Source of the DNA: CAILZL01 sp963748005
Lineage (GTDB): Bacteria; Pseudomonadota; Gammaproteobacteria; Steroidobacterales; Steroidobacteraceae
Direction of reading: 5' to 3'
Assembly: GCA_963748005.1 (NCBI GenBank)
Contig: CAVVHH010000002.1
Coordinates: forward strand, 1,302,001-1,366,000
Length of the DNA: 64,000 nt
Shown here: one piece after another, positions 53,569 to 62,512 of the stretch
Layout: the number at the start of each line of letters is the position of its first letter
How positions within the stretch are numbered: the stretch's first letter is position 1
Program-made: the position numbers and the translations under genes
The notes under the pieces: generated by a model
Told to the model about the DNA's origin: nothing
The model's input: the letters and a program-made list of their open reading frames with translations, nothing else
Database searches by the model: none

Positions 53569-53633
53569 AAGACGCTTCGACAGGCTCAGCGACCGGAGTG
53601 AGATTCCGGTCGCTGAGCCTGTCGAAGCGTCTT
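53569..53633. repeat. Perfect 28-bp inverted repeat
   Basis: Arms 53569-53596 and 53606-53633 are exact reverse complements, beginning AAGACGCTTCGACAGGCTCA, with a 9-base loop. The CTTCGACAGGCTCAG core is a common interspersed element in proteobacteria. It may terminate transcription of yciH. Confidence 0.9.
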
Positions 53634-53641
53634 AAAGTCGA

Positions 53642-53676
53642 GTAGGTTGGGCTGAGTCCTCGAAGCCCAACATCAA
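53642..53676. repeat. GTAG-headed interspersed palindrome, copy 2
   Basis: Begins GTAGGTTGGGCTGA and ends GAAGCCCAACATCAA, near-identical to 21752-21787. It lies 25 bases before the rluF start. Confidence 0.75.
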
Positions 53677-53700
53677 TACCCACCAACACCAAACCACCCA

Positions 53701-54396
53701 ATGTCCACGCGCATCAACAAATTCATCAGCGAAACCGGTGTGTGCTCGCGCCGCGCTGCTGACCAATGGATTGAAGCCGGGCGCGTCACCATCAATGGTG
53801 AAACCGCCACGCTGGGCAGCAAGGTGGAAGAAGGCGACCAGGTATATGTCGACGGCCAGCCCATCGGCGACAAGAAAAAACACATCTACATCGCGCTGAA
53901 CAAACCCGTAGGCATCACCTGCACCACCGAACGCCACATCGAAGGCAACATCGTCGATTTCATCGGCCACCCCGAACGTATCTTTCCCATCGGCCGGCTG
54001 GACAAGGATTCCGAAGGCCTGATCCTTCTCACCAACAACGGCGACATCGTCAACGAAATCCTGCGCGTCGAAAACGCACACGAAAAAGAATATGTGGTCA
54101 CCGTCGACCGCCCTGTTACCGATACCTTCCTGAAAGGCATGGCCAGCGGCGTGCGTATCCTGGGCACCCTCACCAAGCCCTGCGTCGTCACCCGCATCAA
54201 TCCCAACACCTTCCGCATCATTCTCACGCAGGGGCTGAATCGCCAGATCCGCCGCATGTGTGCAGCGTTTGATTACAAAGTGCGGCGGCTACAGCGCGTG
54301 CGGATCATGCACATTCAATTGGGGGAGCTGAAGCGCGGTAAGTGGCGGGAGTTGTCTCCCAGCGAGCTAAAGCAATTAATGCCTTCGCGGGTGTGA
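53701..54396 (+). CDS. rluF: 23S rRNA pseudouridine synthase, RluF family
   Basis: 231 aa. An S4 RNA-binding domain at the N-terminus (STRINKFISETGVCSRRAADQWIEAGRVTINGE) is followed by the RsuA-type catalytic domain, with catalytic D101 in PIGRLDKDSEGLILLTNNGD. FRIILTQGLNRQIRRMC and a short tail complete the family. It is intact. A decayed second copy of its 3' half is found at 60066-60403, beyond the catabolic genes that follow. Confidence 0.95.
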   Translation: MSTRINKFISETGVCSRRAADQWIEAGRVTINGETATLGSKVEEGDQVYVDGQPIGDKKKHIYIALNKPVGITCTTERHIEGNIVDFIGHPERIFPIGRLDKDSEGLILLTNNGDIVNEILRVENAHEKEYVVTVDRPVTDTFLKGMASGVRILGTLTKPCVVTRINPNTFRIILTQGLNRQIRRMCAAFDYKVRRLQRVRIMHIQLGELKRGKWRELSPSELKQLMPSRV

Positions 54397-54482
54397 ATAC
54401 ACGTATGTCGATGGCGGCTGGCGTCCGCTGCCCCTTATAATGCTTCGCCTCCTGCGTACGTACTAGTTAGGACATCCACCTC

Positions 54483-56351
54483 ATGATGAAATCCATCGCG
54501 ACGGTCTCGGTCAGCGGCATGCTGAAGGACAAGCTGGCCGCCATTGCCAAGGTGGGTTTCGCAGGCGTGGAGATTTTCGAGAGCGACCTGCTGGCCGCGC
54601 CGCACACCGCCAGTGAAATTGGCGCAATGATCCGTGACCTGGGGCTGACCTGCACTGCGCTGCAACCGCTGCAGTGTTTCGAGGGTATGCCGGCCGATCT
54701 GCGCCAGCGCGCATTTGACCGCGCTGAGCACAAATTCGATGTAATGAGGGAGCTCGGCGCCGATCTGCTGATCGTGACCTCGAATGTCTATCCCGAAGCG
54801 CTGGGCAACCGCGACCGCATCGCCGACGATCTGCGCGAACTGGGCGAACGCGCGGCCGCACGCGGATTACGCGTGGGTTATGAAGCACTGGCGTGGGGCA
54901 AGTATGTGTCCGACCACCGGGAAGCGTGGTCACTGGTGCAGCAGGTGAACCATGCCGCCGTGGGTCTGGTGCTCGACAGCTTCAGCACTCTCAAGCACGA
55001 TGGATCACTTGAAGCACTGCGTTCCATCGACGTGAATAAACTGTTTCATGTGCAGATTGCCGATGCGCCGGACCTGCCCATCAGCCCGGAGTGGTTGAGT
55101 CAGCACTTCCGCTGCATGCCCGGTCAGGGTGATCTGCCGGTGGTCGAGTTCGCTGCAGTGGTGCAGGATCTCGGCTACCAAGGCGCGCTGTCACTGGAGA
55201 TTTTTAACGATCATTTCCGCTCGGCGCCCACCGAGGGTATTGCCATGGACGGCATGCGTTCACTGACCTACCTGCAGGAAGAACTGAATCGGGTACGCCG
55301 CCGCAGATCATTACCGGTGGGAGATCCACGCATCGTCTGTCAGAACGTCGAGTTCTTCGAGTTCTGCGCCAGCGAGGAAGAAGCACCCCGGCTAGAACAG
55401 ATGCTGCGCAAGATGGGTTTCGTGCTCACTGAACGTCATCGCCGCAAGGCAGTCACGCGCTGGCGTCAGGGTGAAATCAACCTGCTCATCAACTGCGAAC
55501 CGGAAAGCTTTGCTTCTGCATTCTGTTCTGCGCACGGCGCGTCGGTATGTGCGATCGGCCTGCGTGTCGATGATCCTCATGTCGCGCTGGAGCGCGCGCA
55601 CTCCCTCGGGATCGAAACATTTGCCCAGGATGTGGGGCCGGGTGAATTCAGGATTCCTGCTGTGGTCGGCGTAGGCAACAGCCTCATCTATTTCTTTTCA
55701 ACTGCCTTCGCCGAGCCGATCTGGGCGACGGATTTCATGCCCGTCAAGGATGAACCGGCTCACGGTGGCGTGGGACTGCGCTGGGTCGATCATTTCACGC
55801 AGGTCACGAGCAACAAGGAAATGTCCTCCTGGCTGTTGTTCTATCTCACCCTGTTTGAAACCACCAAGGGGACCGCCACGGAGGTTGCTGAACCGGCTGG
55901 TCTGACGATCTCCCAGGCCCTGCAATCCAGCTCCGGCAGACTGCGTATCGTGTTGAATGAACCGGAAAGCGATCAGACCCTCGCATCAAGATTCCTGAAC
56001 AGCTATGGCGGCGCGGGTCTGCAGCAGATCGCCTTTGCCACCGACGACATCTTCGTCACTGCACGCAAGATGCGCGAACTCGGCATGGAGTTCCTGGCCA
56101 TTCCCGGTAACTACTACACCAGTCTCGGCGCGGAATTCGGTCTCGACGCAGCAGCGCTGCAACGCATGAAGGAATTCAACATTCTTTATGATCGCGACGC
56201 CAATGGTGAGTACTTCCATATTTATACGCGCGCGTTTGCCAAGCGGTTCTTCTTCGAGATCGTCGAGCGACACGGTTACGAAGGCTATGGCTTTGCGAAC
56301 AGCCCGATCAAGTACGGCGCGCAGTCGCAATTCCGCAATCAGTCGCCGTGA
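54483..56351 (+). CDS. quiC: 3-dehydroshikimate dehydratase fused to HPPD-like domain (QuiC-type)
   Basis: 622 aa. The N-terminal TIM barrel (1-270) is a sugar-phosphate isomerase-like dehydratase that converts 3-dehydroshikimate to protocatechuate. E134, D165, Q191 and E239 match the metal ligands of Pseudomonas QuiC1. Residues about 300-600 form a 4-hydroxyphenylpyruvate-dioxygenase-like region with two VOC modules. VDHFTQV keeps one iron-ligand histidine, but the second motif reads LQQIAFATDDI, with Q where true HPPD has H, so dioxygenase activity is doubtful. The gene starts a quinate-type catabolic cassette. Confidence 0.9.
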   Translation: MMKSIATVSVSGMLKDKLAAIAKVGFAGVEIFESDLLAAPHTASEIGAMIRDLGLTCTALQPLQCFEGMPADLRQRAFDRAEHKFDVMRELGADLLIVTSNVYPEALGNRDRIADDLRELGERAAARGLRVGYEALAWGKYVSDHREAWSLVQQVNHAAVGLVLDSFSTLKHDGSLEALRSIDVNKLFHVQIADAPDLPISPEWLSQHFRCMPGQGDLPVVEFAAVVQDLGYQGALSLEIFNDHFRSAPTEGIAMDGMRSLTYLQEELNRVRRRRSLPVGDPRIVCQNVEFFEFCASEEEAPRLEQMLRKMGFVLTERHRRKAVTRWRQGEINLLINCEPESFASAFCSAHGASVCAIGLRVDDPHVALERAHSLGIETFAQDVGPGEFRIPAVVGVGNSLIYFFSTAFAEPIWATDFMPVKDEPAHGGVGLRWVDHFTQVTSNKEMSSWLLFYLTLFETTKGTATEVAEPAGLTISQALQSSSGRLRIVLNEPESDQTLASRFLNSYGGAGLQQIAFATDDIFVTARKMRELGMEFLAIPGNYYTSLGAEFGLDAAALQRMKEFNILYDRDANGEYFHIYTRAFAKRFFFEIVERHGYEGYGFANSPIKYGAQSQFRNQSP

Positions 56352-56361
56352 CGTCAATGCT

Positions 56362-57186
56362 TCATTGCGCGTCGAGCCCACGCGGATGCGATTCCAGGTA
56401 GCGTTTTGATGTAACCAGGCACTGACGTGCAAATTCCTCCGGACCCAGCGCCTTCAGTCGTTGCCGGTTGGGAAGCTCGATCGCATAAGTCATCAATGGC
56501 ATGCGTTCCAGTATGCCGGAGACATTGACGCCACCTTCACCCAGGTACAGGCGAGCCTCACGCGCCACGTATTTCAATTCGTTGTCTTCTGAAGAGAATT
56601 CCGCCGGTCCATCACAGATCTGTGCGTAGTGAAACCACTTGCGCGGCAACATGTCGAGATCGGTAACTCGGCAACGGGAGCGGTCGAAATGCAGCGTATC
56701 GATGCACACGCCGGCGTTGTCGCACCGTGACGCGCCAACGATGCCGACCACATCAATGAGATTGCGGAAGCTCGCGAACGGCACGAACTCGAAATCCACC
56801 GTGAGATTGAAGGGCGCGGCCAGCTCGCACAGCTCGATGAATTTTTCCAGCACGAACTTGCGATCATCCACCCAGGCGCTGGTGAGCACATGCTTCGCAC
56901 CAAGCTCGGCGCCGGCTTCCAGCGCCGGCCGATAAGACTGGATATCACAGCCGTGATAGATGCGCGCCAGCTCGATGTCCAGCAGCTTGAGTCCGGTCGC
57001 CGCCAGTGCAGACTGTGTGCGTTTCAGCAGTGCGCGGTCGGTGCCGAGCGGATGTATGGGTTCATTGGGGGTCCCCAGCGCAATGGGACGGAAACTGACG
57101 AAATCGTAGCCGGCACGCGCCGCGATTTCCGTCAGATCGGGCGGCGAACAGGCCAGGAGAGTCAGATGCGCCAGGGAAAATTGCAT
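56362..57186 (-). CDS. Sugar phosphate isomerase/epimerase family (AP-endonuclease-2 TIM barrel)
   Basis: 274 aa TIM barrel. MQFSLAHLTLLACSPPDLTEIAARAGYDFVSFRP, LDIELARIYHGCDIQSYRPALEAGAELGAKHVLTSAW, VDFEFVPFAS, CIDTLHFDRS and HYAQICDGP are barrel strands with candidate metal-binding E, D and H residues. It is a relative of IolE, Hyi and QuiC barrels, but the reaction cannot be named. It converges tail-to-tail with quiC (10-base gap). Its start lies 162 bases from the divergent esterase start, a space likely to hold the cassette's regulation. Confidence 0.82.
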   Translation of the reverse strand: MQFSLAHLTLLACSPPDLTEIAARAGYDFVSFRPIALGTPNEPIHPLGTDRALLKRTQSALAATGLKLLDIELARIYHGCDIQSYRPALEAGAELGAKHVLTSAWVDDRKFVLEKFIELCELAAPFNLTVDFEFVPFASFRNLIDVVGIVGASRCDNAGVCIDTLHFDRSRCRVTDLDMLPRKWFHYAQICDGPAEFSSEDNELKYVAREARLYLGEGGVNVSGILERMPLMTYAIELPNRQRLKALGPEEFARQCLVTSKRYLESHPRGLDAQ

Positions 57187-57348
57187 GCAGTGAACCTTTT
57201 AGTACACACCGCCAACCATAGCAGCTGGCTGACCACAAAATAAAACAGCAGCCGCAGCCATCACGCCAGTTGCGTCTGTGTACGAAACAGTTAGTATAAC
57301 CGCAATTGCGCGACCGATTCACGGTCGCCGGATCGAGGGGGAATAATC

Positions 57349-59016
57349 GTGAAGTACCTGTCGTTGTTCGCTGCGGCACTGGCTGTTGCCGGTTCCTGGT
57401 CGGTGCAAGCAGTACCGGTCGAAAAACCCGTCGCCGCCATTCAGACCAGCTCCGGCCAGGTCGCCGGCATGGTGCTGAACTCCGGTGTGAAAGCCTGGTA
57501 CGGCGTACCGTACGCAAAGCCGCCGACCGGTGAGTTGCGCTGGCAGCCGCCGCAACCGCTGACCTGGAAGGGAGTCTGGAACGCCGACCGCATGATGCCG
57601 GAGTGCATGCAGGTACTGCGTCCACACAACATCAATCACTACTTCGGTGAAGAAGCCACCTCCGAGGATTGCCTGTACCTGAACATCTGGGCGCCCGGCA
57701 ATGCGACGCCGCGATCCAAGCTCCCGGTCATCGTGTTCCTGTATGGCGGCGGCGGCACCATCGGTTCGTCCGGCATGGCCAGCTACGGCGGTGAGAACGT
57801 CGCGCGCCACAATGCCGTGTTCGTGAACCTCAACTACCGCGTCGGTGTACTCGGCTTCCTCGCTCATCCGGAACTGACCAAGGAACAGGGCGGCCACTCG
57901 GGCAATTACGCATACCTCGACCAGAACGCTGCCATCAAGTGGGTGCATGACAACATCGAGCGCTTCGGTGGCGATCCGGCTCGCGTGGTCATCATGGGCC
58001 AGTCGGCTGGCGCCGGCTCGGTGGTGCAGCAGACCTACAGCCCGCTATCGAAGGGTCTGTTCAGCGGCGCCGTGATGTCTTCTGGTTGCAACTGGGGTGG
58101 AACGGGCACATCGCTGGCGGATGGCGAGAAGAACGGCCTGGAGATCCAGAAGCGTCTCGGCGCCGCGAATCTCGCCGAGATGCGCAACATCCCGGCCGAC
58201 AAGATCATCGCGCAGCAGAGTGAGAATCAGGTCGGCACCACGGTCACCGGCGGCATCCGCGCCAGTGGCGTCATCGACGGCTACTTCATGCCGAAGCCGC
58301 AGATGGACATCCTCAAGGCGCATGAATTCAACGACGTGCCCATCATCGCCAGCTTCAACCACGACGAGTCCGTCGGCGCGCTGATGAATGCGCAGAGCAT
58401 CGACGAATATCGTGGCATCGCGCGCCGCATGTACGGTGCGGACGCCGATGCGTTCCTGGCGCTGTACCCGGTCAACAGCGTCGCGGAGATCAAGAGCGTC
58501 GGCCTGCAGGTGGCGCGCGAGGGCGGTCTGGAAGCCAGCGCGCGCAACTGCGCTGCGCTGCAGACGCAGTACAACAAGTCCAAGGCCTGGATCGACACGT
58601 TCTCCCGGCGCCACTCATACGCGCCCGGCGTGAAGATCGCCGACCAGGACGTGGCGACCATCGGCGCCTACCACACCGCAGACATCCCGTTCTGGTTCGG
58701 CACACTGGATGCGTTTAACCTGATTCGCACTACGCGCGCGTGGACGCCCGCCGATCGCGACCTGTCCGAGAAGATGATGGGCGCGCTGATCGCCTTCGCC
58801 GCCACCGGCAACCCATCCACGAAGGATGTGGACTGGCCGGCCTGGTCGCCGCAGAACGAAGTGAAAGTGGAATTCGGCGGCGCCAGCGGCAAGCCGGCCG
58901 AAGTTGTGAAACTCAACACCAAGGGACTGGACTGGCTGAAAGCGCATCCGGCGCAACCGGTGAGCGCTGCGCCGGGCACTGGCGGCAATCGCATCATCGC
59001 TGGTCCGCGCGATTGA
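57349..59016 (+). CDS. Exported type-B carboxylesterase
   Basis: 555 aa with a signal peptide (KYLSLFAAALAVAGSWSVQAV). The family motifs SEDCLYLNIWAP, the oxyanion YGGGGTIGSSG, and the nucleophile elbow FGGDPARVVIMGQSAGAGSV are all clear; acidic and histidine members follow. GTG 57349 has GAGGGGGAAT before it. It is followed after 11 bases by a second esterase. Beside quiC, hydrolysis of hydroxycinnamate-quinate or similar esters is a reasonable guess but is inference only. Confidence 0.9.
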   Translation: MKYLSLFAAALAVAGSWSVQAVPVEKPVAAIQTSSGQVAGMVLNSGVKAWYGVPYAKPPTGELRWQPPQPLTWKGVWNADRMMPECMQVLRPHNINHYFGEEATSEDCLYLNIWAPGNATPRSKLPVIVFLYGGGGTIGSSGMASYGGENVARHNAVFVNLNYRVGVLGFLAHPELTKEQGGHSGNYAYLDQNAAIKWVHDNIERFGGDPARVVIMGQSAGAGSVVQQTYSPLSKGLFSGAVMSSGCNWGGTGTSLADGEKNGLEIQKRLGAANLAEMRNIPADKIIAQQSENQVGTTVTGGIRASGVIDGYFMPKPQMDILKAHEFNDVPIIASFNHDESVGALMNAQSIDEYRGIARRMYGADADAFLALYPVNSVAEIKSVGLQVAREGGLEASARNCAALQTQYNKSKAWIDTFSRRHSYAPGVKIADQDVATIGAYHTADIPFWFGTLDAFNLIRTTRAWTPADRDLSEKMMGALIAFAATGNPSTKDVDWPAWSPQNEVKVEFGGASGKPAEVVKLNTKGLDWLKAHPAQPVSAAPGTGGNRIIAGPRD

Positions 59017-59027
59017 GCAGTCCACGC

Positions 59028-60044
59028 ATGAATAGCACATTGGGAAAATGGCTCGCGCTCACAGCGAGCCTGGCGTTGTACGCCTGCTTGCCGACGATAC
59101 AGGCGGCGCAGAACGGAGCCGCCGCCTACGGTGAACCGGCCACAGCGGCTCGAGCAGTGCCCGAGGACCGTTATCCGGAGCGCAAGATCGGTTTTCCCGG
59201 CGGAGTGACCGGCTATCCGGACCTGGTGTACGCACAATATCCAGGCTTTCGCCCGCTGATCATCGACGTCTACACGCCACCTGCCGGTACTGGTTCCGTA
59301 CATCCACTGATCGTCGAAGTACATGGTGGTGGCTGGATGGGCGGTCACACCCGGCAGTCCGGCGCATTCGAGAATTTTCCGACCGTGCTGGCATCGCTGG
59401 CGGCGCGGGGCTATGTGGTCGCGTCTGTGGAATACCGGCTGAGTGGCGAGGTCCGGTCGCCACTGCAGGTGCAGGACGTGAAGGCTGCAATCAAGTGGCT
59501 GCGCGCCAATGCCGCCAAATACGGCATTGATAAGGAGCGGGTCGGCATCTGGGGTGGGTCGGCGGGCGGTCACCTGTCGGCGCTGGTGGGCACCAGTTGC
59601 GGCGCGCCGGAACTCGAGCCGCCGGGCGACAGCAGCGAATCCGACTGCGTGCAGGCCGTCGCAACCTGGTACGGCATCTTTGACATGCAACCTATCAGCA
59701 GCCAGGCGCCGGTCGCGCGAATGCTCGGTTGCACAACCGACCAGCCCTGCACCGACGAACAAGTACGCATCGCCAGCCCGATCCGCTATCTCGACAGCAA
59801 GGATCCGCCATTCCTGCTAATCCACGGCGATCAGGACAAGACCGTCGATGTCAGCCAGTCACGAAATTTCTACGCCGCGCTGCAAACCGCGAAGGTGCGC
59901 GGCGAACTGCTGGTCATACCGGATGTCGACCACAGCTTCATCGGAAAGACGCCCGAGTCCACACACGCAGCGTCCATTCAGGCGCTGAACAGAACCATCG
60001 AGTTCTTCAATTCAACGATCGGCACCCGGACCGAGCATCGGTAA
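59028..60044 (+). CDS. Exported alpha/beta hydrolase, BD-FAE/esterase type
   Basis: 338 aa from ATG 59028 with a signal peptide (about 1-27, TIQAAQ). The oxyanion motif VEVHGGGWMGGH, nucleophile GIWGGSAGGHLSAL, acid in LLIHGDQDKTVDVSQS and histidine DVDHSFIG form a complete triad region. It resembles bifunctional feruloyl/acetyl-xylan esterases. It forms an operon with the type-B esterase, which supports a common ester substrate. Confidence 0.87.
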   Translation: MNSTLGKWLALTASLALYACLPTIQAAQNGAAAYGEPATAARAVPEDRYPERKIGFPGGVTGYPDLVYAQYPGFRPLIIDVYTPPAGTGSVHPLIVEVHGGGWMGGHTRQSGAFENFPTVLASLAARGYVVASVEYRLSGEVRSPLQVQDVKAAIKWLRANAAKYGIDKERVGIWGGSAGGHLSALVGTSCGAPELEPPGDSSESDCVQAVATWYGIFDMQPISSQAPVARMLGCTTDQPCTDEQVRIASPIRYLDSKDPPFLLIHGDQDKTVDVSQSRNFYAALQTAKVRGELLVIPDVDHSFIGKTPESTHAASIQALNRTIEFFNSTIGTRTEHR

Positions 60045-60065
60045 AGACTCAGCGCCAGCGCGGTC

Positions 60066-60403
60066 GACACAATCAATCAAATCCTGCGCGTCGAAAACGC
60101 ATACGAAACGAATATTTGGTCTGCGGCGTACGCATCCTGGGCACGCTCACCAAACCTTGCGTCATCACCCGCATCAATCCCAACACCTTCCGCATCATCC
60201 TCACGCAGGGATTGAATCGGCAGATTCGTCGCATGTGCGCTGCCTTTGATTACAAGGTGCGCCGGCTACAGCGGGTGCGCTTCATGCACATTCAGTTGGG
60301 GGACTTGAAACGGGGTAAGTGGCGGGAGTTGAAGGTAAGTGAATTGCAAAAACTAAGGATCACGTCGATCGGCTACCGATCCAAATATTTCGCAAACAAA
60401 TAG
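60066..60403 (+). pseudogene. Decayed partial copy of rluF
   Basis: Aligns with intact rluF from about codon 115 to the end. After AATCCTGCGCGTCGAAAACG there is a 1-base loss, then about 45 bases are missing. The remainder encodes CGVRILGTLTKPCVITRINP through FDYKVRRLQRVRFMHIQLGD, closely matching the intact gene but with many silent differences. There is no start codon or catalytic domain. It lies between the esterase cassette and the TIR/SLOG operon. Confidence 0.88.
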
Positions 60404-60426
60404 TACCTGCTGTTACTCAGCGGGAG

Positions 60427-61281
60427 TCACAACGACTCTACTGCGTTTGATTGACCACCCTGTGAGGTACCGAATAAGCGCACTAACCCTCTCAAGATAA
60501 GAGCAACCGCCTCATCGACATGGACAGTGCGGGCGAGCGTTGAGTTCTCAACTTCAGTCAACCCATTACCAAGCACGCTTACATCGAGACCGTCGAAATT
60601 TTCCGACCCTTGCCAGGACACAGATCGTGTTTGTCCTAGTGAAAGTAAGTTCATTTTATCAACGATGTCGCGAGCACACCCACCGAAACCACCCAATATA
60701 AATAGCGGTTGCGATGCCTCAATTGAAGATAAAGCTTCTTCAGCTATACCGGGCATTCGTCCCATAAATCCTGAAACACGACCGCCAAGGACAATTCGAG
60801 CATTACTATTGTCAGTCAGTACGCGGCGCATGGAAGTCAGGCTTGTAGACCACTCTTCAACAGTTGCCAGTCGTACTAGCGGCTCAACTTGCAATTTTTC
60901 CAATGCCAGCTTATTGCCTTGCAGATCAAGACAGTGAATCTCTGCCAACCCACTAAGGTCTGAAGCGAAAGAACGAATCTCTCCTGCAGACTTGGCACTA
61001 TGGACTGGCCATGGCAAATAACTCAGTACTGGCGCACGGTTATCACCTACGTCAGCGTCTCGTCTATACCGAGCAACAAGCTCAAATAGCAACTCCGTGA
61101 ATCCGTGCTCGCGTAGGTCACCGCCGTATACCAATCTCGCCCCCATGGCCAGAAGGTACCGCGCCACTTCTGTCATAGCATCACGCAGATGCTCTTCGGC
61201 CAAACCCAGAACTGACATATCTGCACTATCCGAAATAGAGATCGCCACGGCCGTTCGGCTAAGCGGCTCTTGATAGGTCAT
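60427..61281 (-). CDS. Stand-alone SLOG-like Rossmann protein of the TIR operon
   Basis: 284 aa with no membrane segment. Rossmann strands and loops of the LOG/SLOG superfamily are visible: VAISISDSADMSVLG, LAMGARLVYGGDLREHGFTELLFELV, ARIVLGGRVSGFMGRMPGIAEEA and PLFILGGFGGCARDIVDKM. SLOG domains bind nucleotide ligands such as cyclic ADP-ribose derivatives in Thoeris ThsA, but here no SIR2 or other effector is fused. Its ATG overlaps the TIR gene stop by 4 bases. Last gene of the four-gene operon. The family assignment is by motif recognition only. Confidence 0.7.
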   Translation of the reverse strand: MTYQEPLSRTAVAISISDSADMSVLGLAEEHLRDAMTEVARYLLAMGARLVYGGDLREHGFTELLFELVARYRRDADVGDNRAPVLSYLPWPVHSAKSAGEIRSFASDLSGLAEIHCLDLQGNKLALEKLQVEPLVRLATVEEWSTSLTSMRRVLTDNSNARIVLGGRVSGFMGRMPGIAEEALSSIEASQPLFILGGFGGCARDIVDKMNLLSLGQTRSVSWQGSENFDGLDVSVLGNGLTEVENSTLARTVHVDEAVALILRGLVRLFGTSQGGQSNAVESL

Positions 61282-62465
61282 AGCGCTGCCTCAGATTCTG
61301 CTAACCACTCGGTTAGACTTTTCAGCTGCACTTTGGGAGCGATCACTTCAAAAAGCCGCTGCTCTTCCGAGCCCAATGGCGGATCTGGATATACAAGGAC
61401 TATTTTCCCAGTTCCCTGATCATCAACTACAACCAGCGAAATGAGTTCTGGCGGGCGAGGAATAAACGTGACGTTGTCACCAACCTCCCCAACTACCAAC
61501 TGCACTCTGCACCGCCATAAAAAGTCTTTGAGCACTTCATCCAACAGTCGAGCAATCACCTGGTCGATCCGATCCACTTTTGATGGATCCATCCTAACAA
61601 CCGGCACATTACCCATATATGGAAAACTGCGCTCATCTATATCGGAGATGCAATTGGCCACAACAAGTGGCACATTTCCAAGCTTAGCCTCTATGATTTC
61701 GCGCCGGCACCATTCACGAGATGAAAAACTATCCGTGTGAATCGCCACCACTGCGCTGACTCGAACTTGCTGAACAATTGCCGAGTCAAAACGTATACCA
61801 GCGGGAATATCATGCACATCGAAAAACGATGCGAGGCCATCACCATCGAAGAGTTGCTGCCGGATACTTCTCGCGATCCGCTCACCATCATTATCGCGCT
61901 TAGAATGACTAAGAAATATCTGAACTTTCTTTAGGTATTGCTCCAGCGAAGCTTCATCCTCACCTGGTCTGCGAAGTCGCTCAAAGTACGCCCGGAGCAT
62001 TCGACAAAACTGATAGGTCAAATCTGATTTCAGGCGCCGCAGTCGCTGCTCGATGGTCAGATCGCCCCATCGATCCCAACGTATCGCCTGCTGCGCCACT
62101 CCCACTCGGGTTAATGCTCCATCTATGGCAACTGGAAACACTCGCGCACCCAAACCAGCTACGTCGGCCCGATCCATAAGATTCCGTGCCCATGCCATGT
62201 ATGTCGCGCCACCTACAAAGTGCTCATCGAACAGCAAAACGATAGCAGCCGTTTCCCCTTCGGAAAAGTCGATGTGACTAGGCACAAAAGTGTTTGGATC
62301 AGGAACACTTCGGTAAATAACGCTCAAGCCAATACCTCCCGCAACGTTCCGATATAACTCACGGCGGTAGTGGTCATAGAGTTCTTTCGCGATCATCTGC
62401 CCCTCATCGAAGGCCGGATGCCACGCAATGTATAAAATAAGAAATGGACGCGTCGCGACGGGCAT
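61278..62465 (-). CDS. TIR-domain protein with extra N-terminal TIR-like domain
   Basis: 395 aa. Residues 181-275 form a TIR domain: VQIFLSHSKRD (strand A), FFDVHDIPAGIRFDSAI (BB loop), VVAIHTDSFSSREWCRREI with candidate NADase glutamate E256. Residues 7-160 resemble a second TIR-like fold (PFLILYIAWHPAFDEGQMIAKELYDHY; TAAIVLLFDEHFVGG) without an obvious catalytic glutamate. Residues 315-395 form a further small domain ending LKSLTEWLAE. Located between the UDG-like and SLOG genes and coupled to the latter. Probably cytoplasmic. Confidence 0.82.
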   Translation of the reverse strand: MPVATRPFLILYIAWHPAFDEGQMIAKELYDHYRRELYRNVAGGIGLSVIYRSVPDPNTFVPSHIDFSEGETAAIVLLFDEHFVGGATYMAWARNLMDRADVAGLGARVFPVAIDGALTRVGVAQQAIRWDRWGDLTIEQRLRRLKSDLTYQFCRMLRAYFERLRRPGEDEASLEQYLKKVQIFLSHSKRDNDGERIARSIRQQLFDGDGLASFFDVHDIPAGIRFDSAIVQQVRVSAVVAIHTDSFSSREWCRREIIEAKLGNVPLVVANCISDIDERSFPYMGNVPVVRMDPSKVDRIDQVIARLLDEVLKDFLWRCRVQLVVGEVGDNVTFIPRPPELISLVVVDDQGTGKIVLVYPDPPLGSEEQRLFEVIAPKVQLKSLTEWLAESEAAL

Positions 62466-62512
62466 TCTTAAGACTCTAACTGAGGATCGCGTTGTGCTTA
62501 CAGATTGATTGC

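Noticed and set aside
60427..62465. Calling the TIR and SLOG pair a Thoeris system
   Set aside because: Thoeris ThsA has SLOG fused to SIR2, Macro or membrane effectors; here SLOG is alone and two extra genes share the operon. The evidence supports relatedness only.
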